Below, piece after piece: positions 1 through 6,574 of a stretch of 10,932 bases of DNA. The position numbers and the translations under genes are program-made. Position 1 is the stretch's first letter, and each line of letters opens with the position of its first letter. The notes under the pieces are model-generated. The model saw only the letters and a list, made by a program, of their open reading frames with translations, did no database searches and was not told the DNA's origin. The stretch comes from Alphaproteobacteria bacterium (lineage in GTDB: Bacteria; Pseudomonadota; Alphaproteobacteria; Rhizobiales; Aestuariivirgaceae). Location: positions 1-10,932 of the forward strand of contig VAZZ01000181.1 in assembly GCA_005884715.1 (NCBI GenBank), given 5' to 3'.

Positions 1-919
1 GTAAGGGCGCGCTGACGCGGGTAGTGATGCGCCCGCCCCATAGAAGCCGGTCATCCGTTATGAGCCGGTAATAATCCCCTGCCCGGCGCATATCGCCGAT
101 GCCGCAGCGCGTCCGGATCGCATCCTGTTTCAGGGGCTCGGTCACCGCGACATAGGTGGCGACCGGCAGGACCGCCCGACATGACAGGTCATGGATCCGC
201 CGGTCGAGCGATGAGACGCAGTGAACGACATGCTGGGCGTGGACTTCCGCATGCGCGGTGCGCACAATGAAACCCGAACCGGCTTCGCGCACACTGAGTG
301 CTGCCGCGTTTTCGTAGATCTTGACGCCGCCATGCCGGGCATCATCCGCCAGCGCTTGCGCATAGCGCAAAGGATGGATGATGAAACTGTGAGGATTTTT
401 GAGGCTCTGGAAATAGCGCTCGGTATGCAGCAGAGCGCGGGTCTGCTCGGTCGAGAGCACTTCGAGCCCCTCGCCGAAATCGCGCAGCATCATCTCCTGC
501 CGGCGCCGTGCCCCCGCTGGATCGTTGATTCGCTGCGCGACAATCCACCCATCGCCCATCCGGATCGAGGCATCGAGGCGGGCGATCTCGCGGCGTATAT
601 ATTCGGTGCCATGCGCCGACAGCCGGTAGAGCGCCTGCGTATTCTTGAGGCCGACGCGCTCGATGATCTCCGCGATACCGGCAGCGAAGCCATTGCCGAC
701 AAAACCGCCATTGCGGCCCGATGCCGCCCAGGCGATCCGCTTGGTTTCGAGAAGCACGACGATCCTGCCGCGCCGCTGCAATTCCCTGGCCGTGGTTATC
801 CCGGCAAGCCCGCCGCCGATGATACAGACATCGCAAGCATCGACGCCTCGCAGCGGGGCTGCGACCTCACGGGCCGGCGCCGTCGCCTCATACCAGGTCT
901 GCGAAGACTTCACGCTCAT
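1..919 (-). CDS. FAD-dependent amine/amino-acid oxidoreductase (DAO family), N-terminal part
   Basis: The frame is open from ATG at 919 down to the left edge, giving 306 residues with no stop, so the C-terminus lies outside the window. Residues 31-58 form a Rossmann dinucleotide-binding fold: CIIGGGLAG, with the GxGxxG at 35-40, ending in LLE with the ribose-binding acid E58. It is followed by the flavin-proximal SGRNGG motif at 67-72. These motifs are typical of the DAO/glycine oxidase superfamily, and SGRNGG in particular occurs in gamma-glutamylputrescine oxidase (PuuB/OrdL)-like proteins. Such enzymes oxidise an amine or amino acid to an imine with FAD, in the cytoplasm. The ~25 residues before the fold also fit the PuuB-like branch. 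A GGGGGA stretch lies just upstream of the ATG. The gene is divergent from the ATPase gene at 981, with only 61 bp between. The family call is firm; the substrate is inference because the C-terminal substrate domain is mostly missing. Confidence 0.88.
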   Translation of the reverse strand, partial: MSVKSSQTWYEATAPAREVAAPLRGVDACDVCIIGGGLAGITTARELQRRGRIVVLLETKRIAWAASGRNGGFVGNGFAAGIAEIIERVGLKNTQALYRLSAHGTEYIRREIARLDASIRMGDGWIVAQRINDPAGARRRQEMMLRDFGEGLEVLSTEQTRALLHTERYFQSLKNPHSFIIHPLRYAQALADDARHGGVKIYENAAALSVREAGSGFIVRTAHAEVHAQHVVHCVSSLDRRIHDLSCRAVLPVATYVAVTEPLKQDAIRTRCGIGDMRRAGDYYRLITDDRLLWGGRITTRVSAPL

Positions 920-980
920 AAGTCCCCCGAATCTCTGCTTCTGTCCGCCATTCTAGACGATTCTGGCCGGAGGATCATCG
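920..980. promoter_or_regulatory. Divergent intergenic region with ribosome binding site for the ATPase gene
   Basis: These 61 bp separate two divergent starts (ATG at 919 minus, ATG at 981 plus), so any promoters for both genes must lie here or overlap the coding ends. A good Shine-Dalgarno, CCGGAGGA at 968-975, sits about 5 nt before ATG 981 and supports that start. I see no clear -35/-10 pair and no SAM-II-like fold that could control the downstream metA. Confidence 0.45.
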
Positions 981-1794
981 ATGCGTTTCAAGACCAGCAG
1001 GGAGTTCAGGGACTGGCCGAATAAGGCCGTGACCGTCTTCGGCATGTCCGGCGTCGGCAAGACGACGCTCGCCGATCTGCTGCAGGACCGCGCCTGGTTT
1101 CACTATTCGGTCGATTACCGGATCGGCACCCGTTACATGGGCGAGCATATCGTCGACAATTTCAAGCGCGAAGCGATGCGCGTACCCTTCCTGCGCGATC
1201 TCCTGCGCTCGGATTCGATCTATATCTCCTCCAACATCACCTTCCAGAATCTGGAACCCCTGTCGACCTATCTCGGCAAGCCCGGCAACCCTGAAAAGCG
1301 CGGCATCGATTTTGCCGAATATAAGCGGCGTCAGGCCCAGCACCGTGAAGGCGAGATCAGCGCACTCAAGGACGTACCGGCCTTCATCGAACGCTCGCGC
1401 GAAATCTATGGCTATGGCCATTTCGTCTGCGATTCAGGCGGCAGCCTGTGCGAGGTGGTCGATCCTGAGGATTTCAGCGATCCGGTCCTCCAGTGCCTCG
1501 CCGACAATACGCTGCTTCTCTATATCGAGGGAACGCCCGCGCATGCCCGCATGCTGGTCGAGCGTTTCCGCAAAATGCCCAAACCGATGTATTATCAGCC
1601 GCGCTTTCTCGACGAGAAATGGGCCGAATACAAGAAGTCCAGGTGGATCACCGAGGATCGCGAGGTCGATCCCGATGGCTTCGCCATCTGGGGTTTGCAA
1701 TTTCGGCTATTCGGTGAAGATGGAAGACGTGCCCAAGATCAAGACAGAAGAGGATTTTCTCGCTCTCGTATCGCGCGCGATCGACAAAAGCTGA
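981..1794 (+). pseudogene. P-loop ATPase of unknown function, frameshifted near its C-terminus
   Basis: The ATG at 981 follows a good Shine-Dalgarno. Residues 21-28 are a Walker A loop, GMSGVGKT (GxxxxGKT), so the protein binds nucleotide, probably in the cytoplasm. I recognise no named function. The start frame reads convincingly to about 1700 (240 codons), then turns into low-complexity R/D/Q-rich sequence that would run to 2351 across metA in the wrong frame. The next frame, from about 1702, reads FGYSVKMEDV, then KIKTEEDFLALVSRAIDKS, and stops with TGA at 1792-1794, three bases before metA. That is a plausible C-terminus. Removing one G from the GGGG run at 1690-1693 joins the two frames, giving about 270 residues. 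A small out-of-frame deletion at the same place is also possible. The 3-bp gap to metA suggests the two genes were translated as a unit. It may be a pseudogene or a sequencing error. Confidence 0.72.
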
Positions 1795-1797
1795 TCC

Positions 1798-2715
1798 ATG
1801 CCTATCAAGATTCCAAACGATCTGCCGGCCAAGGCGACGCTCGAACAGGAAGGCGTCATGGTGATGAGCGAGGCGACCGCCGCCCGCCAGGACATCCGTC
1901 CCTTGCATATCGGCCTTCTCAATCTCATGCCGAACAAGATCCGGACCGAGACGCAATTTGCGCGGCTCGTCGGTGCGACGCCGCTCCAGGTCGAGCTTAC
2001 CCTCGTCAAGATGACCAACCATGTGCCGAAGAACACGCCCAACGATCACATCATCGCTTTCTATCGCGATTGGGAGGATGTGAGGGCGCAGAAATTCGAC
2101 GGCTTCATCGTGACCGGAGCCCCCATCGAGCTGCTCGATTTCACCGATGTCACCTATTGGGACGAATTGCAGCGCATCTTCGACTGGACGCAGACCCATG
2201 TCCATTCGAGCTTCCATATCTGCTGGGGCGCCCAGGCCAGTCTCAATCACTTCCACGGTGTTCCCAAGCATCCCCTTCCCCACAAGCTCTTCGGCGTCTA
2301 CCGTCACAAGAATCTGGCGCCCGCCTCGCCCTATCTGCGCGGCTTCTCTGATGACTTCTCGATTCCGGTCTCGCGCTGGACGGAAGTGCGCCGCTCCGAC
2401 ATCCCGAAGGACCACGGGCTCGATATATTGATGGAGTCGGACGAGGCCGGCCTCTGCCTGATCGAGGACAAGCCGTATCGCTCGCTCTACATGTTCAATC
2501 ATGTCGAATATGATACGGCCTCGCTCGGCGAGGAATATTGGCGTGACGTGAAAGCCAACAAGCCGATCGAACTGCCGAAGAACTATTATCCCGGCAACGA
2601 TCCTCATGGCACACCTGAGAACAGGTGGCGCAGTCACGCCCATCTCCTGTTCGGCAACTGGATCAACGAGGTCTATCAATCGACGCCCTATTCGCTTGCC
2701 GATATCGGCAAGTGA
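1798..2715 (+). CDS. metAA: Homoserine O-acetyltransferase (MetA/MetAA family)
   Basis: The gene encodes 305 residues, the usual MetA length, colinear with the family from the first residues (MPIKIPNDLP). MetA transfers an acyl group from acyl-CoA to the homoserine hydroxyl, the first committed step of methionine synthesis in the cytoplasm. The catalytic set is present at E. coli numbering: nucleophile Cys142 in FHICWGAQA, and His235 and Glu237 in FNHVEYD. Residue 111 is Glu (GAPIELLDF). In this family Glu111 favours acetyl-CoA and Gly111, as in E. coli, favours succinyl-CoA, so acetyltransferase activity is predicted. There is no strong Shine-Dalgarno. The start lies 3 bp after the ATPase stop (1792-1794), so translation may depend on coupling to the upstream gene. 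No SAM riboswitch was seen. The reading frame is intact, unlike the genes on both sides. Confidence 0.96.
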   Translation: MPIKIPNDLPAKATLEQEGVMVMSEATAARQDIRPLHIGLLNLMPNKIRTETQFARLVGATPLQVELTLVKMTNHVPKNTPNDHIIAFYRDWEDVRAQKFDGFIVTGAPIELLDFTDVTYWDELQRIFDWTQTHVHSSFHICWGAQASLNHFHGVPKHPLPHKLFGVYRHKNLAPASPYLRGFSDDFSIPVSRWTEVRRSDIPKDHGLDILMESDEAGLCLIEDKPYRSLYMFNHVEYDTASLGEEYWRDVKANKPIELPKNYYPGNDPHGTPENRWRSHAHLLFGNWINEVYQSTPYSLADIGK

Positions 2716-2745
2716 TTTGCAGCACTCTTCCCTTCTCCATGGGAA

Positions 2746-2764
2746 GCAGGACTGTCCGGGGAAA
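2746..2764 (+). repeat. Left arm of an outer 19-bp perfect inverted repeat
   Basis: GCAGGACTGTCCGGGGAAA is the exact reverse complement of 3412-3430. The arms lie about 650 bp apart and enclose the DUF559 gene and its inner stem-loop repeats. Just outside this arm, CTTCCC (2728-2733) can pair with GGGAAG (2741-2746). The reverse complement of this outer stretch resembles the sequence following the right arm, so the repeat continues imperfectly beyond the 19 bp. Confidence 0.85.
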
Positions 2765-2797
2765 ACCAAGCCAAGCAGCGAGCCTCTCCAACTTTCC

Positions 2798-2856
2798 CCC
2801 TCTCCCGTTGCGAAGCAATGGGAGAGGGTGCCCGAAGGGCGGGTGAGGGCTCTTTG
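2798..2856 (+). repeat. Extragenic stem-loop repeat, copy 1 (left inner arm)
   Basis: A 9-bp stem, CCCTCTCCC (2798-2806) with GGGAGAGGG (2820-2828), encloses a loop that can itself pair (GTTGC/GCAAT, one wobble). It is followed by a small hairpin, GCCCGAAGGGC (2830-2840), then GGGTGAGGG (2841-2849) and CTCTTTG. Its reverse complement matches copy 2 (3270-3328) along nearly its whole length, including the order large stem, small hairpin, CCCTCA and AAAGA. This is the layout of the GC-rich intergenic palindromic repeats widespread in Rhizobiales. Confidence 0.85.
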
Positions 2857-2888
2857 TAGATCAGGGGGTAAGACGGTAGATTTGAGCC

Positions 2889-3259
2889 ATGGCGATCACC
2901 GATCACAAGCGCCGCGATCAAGCCCGCCGGTTGCGCCGGAGCCAGACACCTGCCGAAGCACGGCTCTGGTCGGGACTCCGCGGGAGAGAAGGCTTCAGAA
3001 CTACAAGTTCGCTCGTCAATGTCCGATCGGCCCATTCACTGTCGATTTTCTTTGCCGCGGCGCCCGCCTCATCGTCGAGGTCGATGGCGCGACGCATTCG
3101 CAAGATCAGGAGATTGCCTACGATCGGCGCCGTACCGTCTATCTGAAGGCGCAGGGCTTCAGGATTGTCCGTGTCATGAATGACGATGTTTATCGCAGGT
3201 TCGACGATGTGATGGACATGATCCTTCTTGCATTGGAAGGCAAGCTTCCAGAGGCGTGA
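2889..3259 (+). pseudogene. DUF559 (PD-(D/E)XK-like) endonuclease-domain protein, frameshifted by a 2-bp insertion
   Basis: The start frame from ATG 2889 gives the usual DUF559 opening: a basic helix with ARRLRRSQTPAEARLW at residues 12-27. After RGR the match continues in another frame as RLQNYKFARQCPIGPF, VDFLCRGARLIVEVDGATH and AYDRRRTVYLKAQGFRIVRV, ending at TGA 3257-3259. Removing one GA from GAGAGA at 2984-2989 joins the halves into exactly 122 residues, the normal family length. In the repaired protein D52 (VDF), E63 and D65 (VEVDG) lie where this Vsr/restriction-nuclease-like fold keeps its acidic residues. The family is small and cytoplasmic; its biological role is not established. 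The gene stands alone between two inverted copies of a stem-loop repeat, which suggests it belongs to that repeat unit and not to the metA operon. No clear ribosome binding site is visible. As written the gene is broken, either truly or through an indel error in a dinucleotide repeat. Confidence 0.87.
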
Positions 3260-3269
3260 AGGAGGGAAG

Positions 3270-3328
3270 AAAGAACCCTCATCCGGCCTTCGGCCACCTT
3301 CTCCCACGCGTGCCGCGCGGGAGAAGGG
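3270..3328 (-). repeat. Extragenic stem-loop repeat, copy 2 (right inner arm, inverted)
   Basis: AAAGAACCCTCATCCG leads to a hairpin GGCC-TTC-GGCC (3285-3295), then a large stem CCTTCTCCC (3297-3305) with GGGAGAAGG (3319-3327) around CACGCGTGCCGCGC. This is the reverse complement of the copy 1 layout with scattered substitutions. It starts 10 bp after the DUF559 stop codon, so the same structure could also act as a transcription end for that gene. Confidence 0.85.
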
Positions 3329-3348
3329 AAAAATTTGGAAATGCTGAG

Positions 3349-3362
3349 TCTCGTTGACGAGA
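3349..3362. repeat. Small hairpin TCTCG-TTGA-CGAGA
   Basis: A perfect 5-bp stem with a 4-base loop lies in the spacer between repeat copy 2 and the outer right arm. It has no T-run, so it is unlikely to be a classical terminator. It may simply be part of the repeat unit. Confidence 0.4.
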
Positions 3363-3411
3363 TTCAACGCGTATCGCTGCTTCTACAGGCATTTCACATC
3401 GTCCCATAAGC

Positions 3412-3430
3412 TTTCCCCGGACAGTCCTGC
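3412..3430 (-). repeat. Right arm of the outer 19-bp perfect inverted repeat
   Basis: TTTCCCCGGACAGTCCTGC is the exact reverse complement of 2746-2764. It is followed directly by ATGGGAAGAAGGAGG, which resembles the reverse complement of the sequence left of the other arm. The two arms bound a ~685-bp segment holding the DUF559 gene and repeat copies 1 and 2. Confidence 0.85.
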
Positions 3431-3433
3431 ATG

Positions 3434-3476
3434 GGAAGAAGGAGGTGCCCACGAGCAAGCGTGGGAGGATGAGGGG
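3434..3476 (+). repeat. Extragenic stem-loop repeat, copy 3 (divergent)
   Basis: GGAGGTGCCCACG...CGTGGGAGGATGAGGGG contains a 6-bp stem, CCCACG (3448-3453) with CGTGGG (3460-3465). It ends in GGATGAGGGG, corresponding to the GGGTGAGGG tail of copy 1 and in the same orientation. The large stem of copies 1 and 2 is not clearly kept. It abuts the outer right arm. Confidence 0.6.
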
Positions 3477-3537
3477 ATTGACTCTAACCGGATAACCGTC
3501 GCTCCCTTGTCACAAACGGGCTATAGTTCGTCCCGCC

Positions 3538-4033
3538 ATGCTTCGCCTCATGCTGTTAAGGCACGCCAAATCGAGCTGGACCGATCCCGGCCGCGATGAT
3601 CATGACCGCCCGCTCACTCCGCGCGGACAGAAGTCGGCCCCGCTGATTGGCCGCTTCATGCGTAATCAAAAGCTGGTACCTGAACTGGTGCTCTGCTCGC
3701 CGGCGCGTCGGGCGCGCGAGACATGGAAACTGGCCTCGGCGGAGCTCAGATCGGCGCCGCGCCTGCTGCTGGAGGACGCGCTTTATGATTTCGGCAATGG
3801 CGGGCGTATTCTCGATATGGTGCGTGCCAAGGCCGACACACAATCCTTCGATCGAGCGCCTGGCCCAGCGCCTTATCGGCAAGGGCGATGCGAAATTGCG
3901 CAAGCGTCTGGACAACAAATATCCAACTGGCGCACTGGCCGTAATCTCCTTTGATGCGGACGACTGGGACGATATCGAGGATGGCAAGGGCACCCTCGAC
4001 TTCTTCGCCCGCCCGCGCGATCTGAAGAAGTAA
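3538..4033 (+). pseudogene. SixA-like histidine phosphatase, frameshifted with apparent loss of a conserved segment
   Basis: From ATG 3538 the protein opens with LRLMLLRHAKSSW, the RH phosphatase motif of the histidine phosphatase (phosphoglycerate-mutase-like) family in its SixA branch, with phospho-accepting His9. It continues with RPLTPRGQKSAPLIGRF, VLCSPARRARETW and LLLEDALYDF. After about residue 101 (AKADT, to 3840) the match moves to another frame: HNPSIERLAQRLIGKGDAKLRKRLDNK through FFARPRDLKK, ending at TAA 4031-4033. SixA-type proteins normally have a hydrophobic strand (a LLVVGH-like stretch) before HNP. Here that strand is absent and the second catalytic His, encoded by CAC at 3839-3841, lies directly after the break. 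This points to a short out-of-frame deletion and not a single-base error. Such proteins remove phosphate from phosphohistidine or small molecules in the cytoplasm. In the frame as written the product lacks the second catalytic histidine and should be inactive. It precedes ycjX by 43 bp. Confidence 0.85.
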
Positions 4034-4054
4034 CCGGTAACTTAGTACTTGTGC

Positions 4055-4064
4055 CGGGGCCCCG
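4055..4064. repeat. 10-bp perfect GC palindrome between sixA-like gene and ycjX
   Basis: CGGGGCCCCG lies 12 bp before the ycjX ATG, in the place where a ribosome binding site would be expected. No Shine-Dalgarno is visible there. The palindrome could be a weak operator or structural element, or chance in GC-rich sequence. Confidence 0.3.
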
Positions 4065-4076
4065 CGCACCCCAACT

Positions 4077-5537
4077 ATGGGCGCGAATTTGGGCCATGAC
4101 GCATTGAAACGAATCTCTCTATTCGACAACGCCCGCATCGCGGCGGGTGGCCTAAAAGACTTTGCGTCTGGCCTCGCCACGCCAACCCTGCGTCTCGGCG
4201 TCACTGGTCTTGCCCGTTCCGGCAAGACCGTCTTCATTACTGCCATCGTCCATGCCTTGCTCAACCAGACAAGGCTGCCTTTGTTCGACGCGCAGGCGCA
4301 AGGGCGCATCACCCGCGCCTATCTTGAGCCGCAGCCCGACGATGACCTGCCGCGTTTCGCCTATGAGGACCATCTTGCTCACTTGACTGGCGGTGAACGT
4401 CAATGGCCGGAAAGCACCCGTCGCCTCAGCCAGCTCAGGCTGACGCTCGACTACACCCCGCGAGGCATCATCGCCCGCAATCTGGGGCGCGGCCGCCTGC
4501 ATATCGATATCGTCGACTATCCGGGCGAATGGCTCCTCGATCTGCCGCTCCTCGGTCTCACTTATCAGCAATGGTCGGCTGAGACCGTGGCGGCGAGCCG
4601 CCTTGCGCCCCGCCGGGCCCTGGCGCGTGATTGGCACGCCATGCTTTCAACCCTTGATCCCATGGCTCCCGCCAATGAACAGGATGCAGTGAAAGCATCG
4701 CAGCTCTTCACCGCCTATCTGGCGCGCTGCCGCGGTAGTGATGCCTCGTTGTCGGCCTTGCCGCCGGGGCGCTTCCTGATGCCGGGCGATCTCGCCGGAT
4801 CGCCGCTTCTCACTTTCGCGCCCCTCGATATCACCTCCGACGCCTCGTTCCCGCGCGGCTCGCTCACCGCTTTGATGGCTCGGCGCTATGACTCTTATGT
4901 CGCGAAGGTCGTGAAGCCCTTCTTCTTCGGCCAATTCGCCCGCCTCGACCGCCAGATCGTGCTTGTCGATGCCCTGAGCGCGCTCAATGCCGGGCCCGAT
5001 GCGATGCGCGATCTGCAGCGCGCGCTGAGCGATGTGCTCTCGGCCTTCCGCCATGGCGCTAATTCATGGGCCTCAGCGCTCGTCGGTCGCCGCATCGAGC
5101 GCATCGTCTTTGCCGCCGCCAAGGCCGATCTCGTCCATCACACGAGCCATGACCGGCTGGAAGCGATCCTCAATCTCATCGTCAAGGATGCCTCGGCCCG
5201 CGCCGAATATTCCGGCGCCGATATCGATATTGCAGCGCTTGCCGCGATCCGTGCGACACGCGAGGCGACGGTCAGGCAGAAAGGCGAGGACCTCGCCTGC
5301 ATCGCCGGCATTCCGCAAAAAGGCGAGACGATCGGGAGTGCCACATTCGACGGTGAGACCGAAGCCGCGATCTTCCCCGGCGACCTTCCGGCCAATCCCG
5401 AAGAGGCCCTGCGGGACGGCCTCGAAGGAGCGCTTCATTTCGTGAAATTCCGTCCGCCGTTGACAGTGGGAAAGAGCTTCCCGCAAATTCGCCTCGATCG
5501 CACGCTTGAATTTCTGTTGGGAGATCGCCTTTCGTGA
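4077..5537 (+). CDS. ycjX: YcjX-family P-loop GTPase-like protein (DUF463)
   Basis: The product is 486 residues, close to the ~465 of E. coli YcjX. A Walker A loop, GLARSGKT, sits at residues 44-51 behind the strand LRLGVTG. A Walker B/switch-like stretch, HIDIVDYPGEWLLDLPLL, covers roughly 142-159; the DxxG-type DYPGEW and LxLxGxTY segments are characteristic of this family. YcjX is a cytosolic, stress-associated (PspF regulon in E. coli) nucleotide-binding protein of unclear molecular role, usually encoded beside the membrane protein YcjF. Here its TGA (5535-5537) overlaps the GTG start of ycjF (5534), so the two are translationally coupled. The frame is intact throughout. There is no visible Shine-Dalgarno before ATG 4077, which makes the exact start slightly uncertain, although residues just after it precede the P-loop at the usual distance. 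The identity call is firm; the physiological role is inference from family context. Confidence 0.93.
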   Translation: MGANLGHDALKRISLFDNARIAAGGLKDFASGLATPTLRLGVTGLARSGKTVFITAIVHALLNQTRLPLFDAQAQGRITRAYLEPQPDDDLPRFAYEDHLAHLTGGERQWPESTRRLSQLRLTLDYTPRGIIARNLGRGRLHIDIVDYPGEWLLDLPLLGLTYQQWSAETVAASRLAPRRALARDWHAMLSTLDPMAPANEQDAVKASQLFTAYLARCRGSDASLSALPPGRFLMPGDLAGSPLLTFAPLDITSDASFPRGSLTALMARRYDSYVAKVVKPFFFGQFARLDRQIVLVDALSALNAGPDAMRDLQRALSDVLSAFRHGANSWASALVGRRIERIVFAAAKADLVHHTSHDRLEAILNLIVKDASARAEYSGADIDIAALAAIRATREATVRQKGEDLACIAGIPQKGETIGSATFDGETEAAIFPGDLPANPEEALRDGLEGALHFVKFRPPLTVGKSFPQIRLDRTLEFLLGDRLS

Positions 5538-6574
5538 ATGATGATCACCGCAGGCCGCAGGCCTTTCGCATCGATCCGGCTGCTCGGCCGGACAAGGTGC
5601 GCCGACAGCCGCGTGCCGTCCCCACGAGCAAAATCAGGTTCGACGAGGAGCCCGAGGGCCAGGATATCGTCGTGGTACCACCTGCCGTTTTGCCCTCATC
5701 GCGCGGACTGAAATGGGGTTCGATCCTCATCTCAGCACTTTTCGGTCTGTTTGTTCTGTGGGCCGGCCTCTCGGCAACCAGCTTGATCGAGCAGCTCTTC
5801 GCACGCTCGGTCTATCTCGGCTGGCTGGGCGTTGGCCTTGCGGGCCTCGCCGGCCTTGCCGCACTTGCCATCATCATCCGTGAGATCTGGGGATTGCTCC
5901 GGCTTGACCGTATCGAGCATGTGCAGGCCGATGCGGCGCGCGCCCTCAATCATGACGACAATGCTGCCGCCAAGCGGGCGCTGAGCGCTCTCCAGAGTGT
6001 CTATCAGGGCCGCCATGACGCCGCCTGGGGCCTGAAGACCCTCGCCGAGCACGAGACTGAGGTGATGGACGCGAAGGACCGCATCAGGCTCGCCGATCGC
6101 GATCTAGTCAGCGCCTTTGACGGCGAGGCGCATCGTATCATCGCGCGCCGCAGCCGCCGCGTGACCATGCTCACTGCCGTAACGCCGGCGGCCGCCTTCG
6201 ACATCCTCTTCGTCGCCGTCCAGAATCTGCGCATGCTGCGCGAGATTGCCACACTCTACGGCGGAAGGCCCTCGACGCTCTCGACATTCAGGCTCGCTCG
6301 CATGGTGATCGGCCATCTTGCCGTGACCGGCGGCCTCGCTCTTTCCGACAGCGTGATTCAGCATGTGGTCGGCAAGGGGCTGATCGGCCGGCTGTCGGCT
6401 CGTTTTGGCGAAGGAGCTGTCAATGGTATCCTGACCGCACGCATCGGCCTTGCCGCCGTGGATGTCTGCCGCCCTCTCCCGCAGGAGGCTGAAGCCAAGG
6501 AGACGCTGACAAGCCTGGTGCGCGAGCTGGCGAATTTCAGTAGCGAGAGAGTAAATGCCACCCCCTCGACTTGA
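5534..6574 (+). CDS. ycjF: YcjF-family inner-membrane protein (TIGR01620)
   Basis: The product is 346 residues, close to the ~353 of E. coli YcjF. It begins at GTG 5534, overlapping the ycjX stop (GTGA); the nearby ATGs at 5538 and 5541 are out of frame, so the GTG decides the start. The layout is a charged N-terminal tail (1-60), two hydrophobic segments at about 61-83 (SILISALFGLFVLWAGL) and 93-116 (YLGWLGVGLAGLAGLAALAI), a long charged region 120-205 rich in Ala/Arg/Asp and probably helical, then a partly hydrophobic C-terminal domain (VTPAAAFDILFVAVQNLRML, then MVIGHLAVTGGLAL). This matches the family: a two-helix inner-membrane anchor with a large cytoplasmic domain working with YcjX. 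The 3' end overlaps the M48 protease start by 20 bp, extending the operon. The frame is intact; the biochemical role is unknown. Confidence 0.92.
   Translation: MNDDHRRPQAFRIDPAARPDKVRRQPRAVPTSKIRFDEEPEGQDIVVVPPAVLPSSRGLKWGSILISALFGLFVLWAGLSATSLIEQLFARSVYLGWLGVGLAGLAGLAALAIIIREIWGLLRLDRIEHVQADAARALNHDDNAAAKRALSALQSVYQGRHDAAWGLKTLAEHETEVMDAKDRIRLADRDLVSAFDGEAHRIIARRSRRVTMLTAVTPAAAFDILFVAVQNLRMLREIATLYGGRPSTLSTFRLARMVIGHLAVTGGLALSDSVIQHVVGKGLIGRLSARFGEGAVNGILTARIGLAAVDVCRPLPQEAEAKETLTSLVRELANFSSERVNATPST

Noticed and set aside
920..980. SAM-II riboswitch controlling the ATPase-metA unit
   Set aside because: The spacer is only 61 bp and I could not find the conserved pseudoknot pattern; nothing in the 3 bp before metA can hold one either.
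221..1024. A 267-codon plus-strand frame at the left end
   Set aside because: It is opposite the FAD oxidoreductase, whose Rossmann and SGRNGG motifs on the minus strand are clear, and it runs into the ATPase gene.
981..2351. A single 456-residue protein from the ATPase start through most of metA
   Set aside because: After about codon 240 it is shadow translation of metA in another frame, rich in R, Q, A and P. metA itself is a certain gene on the same strand.
1648..2769. A 373-codon open frame on the minus strand opposite metA
   Set aside because: It is antisense to a certain gene and shows no recognisable motif; long antisense frames are normal in GC-rich DNA.
2606..3259. A 217-residue protein starting inside metA and ending at the DUF559 stop
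   Set aside because: Its first half is out-of-frame metA and repeat sequence; only the last ~90 residues are DUF559. The true start is at 2889 in another frame.
2798..3476. CRISPR array from the repeated GC-rich units
   Set aside because: The copies are palindromic, in mixed orientation, unevenly spaced and separated by a gene; there are no regular spacers or cas genes.
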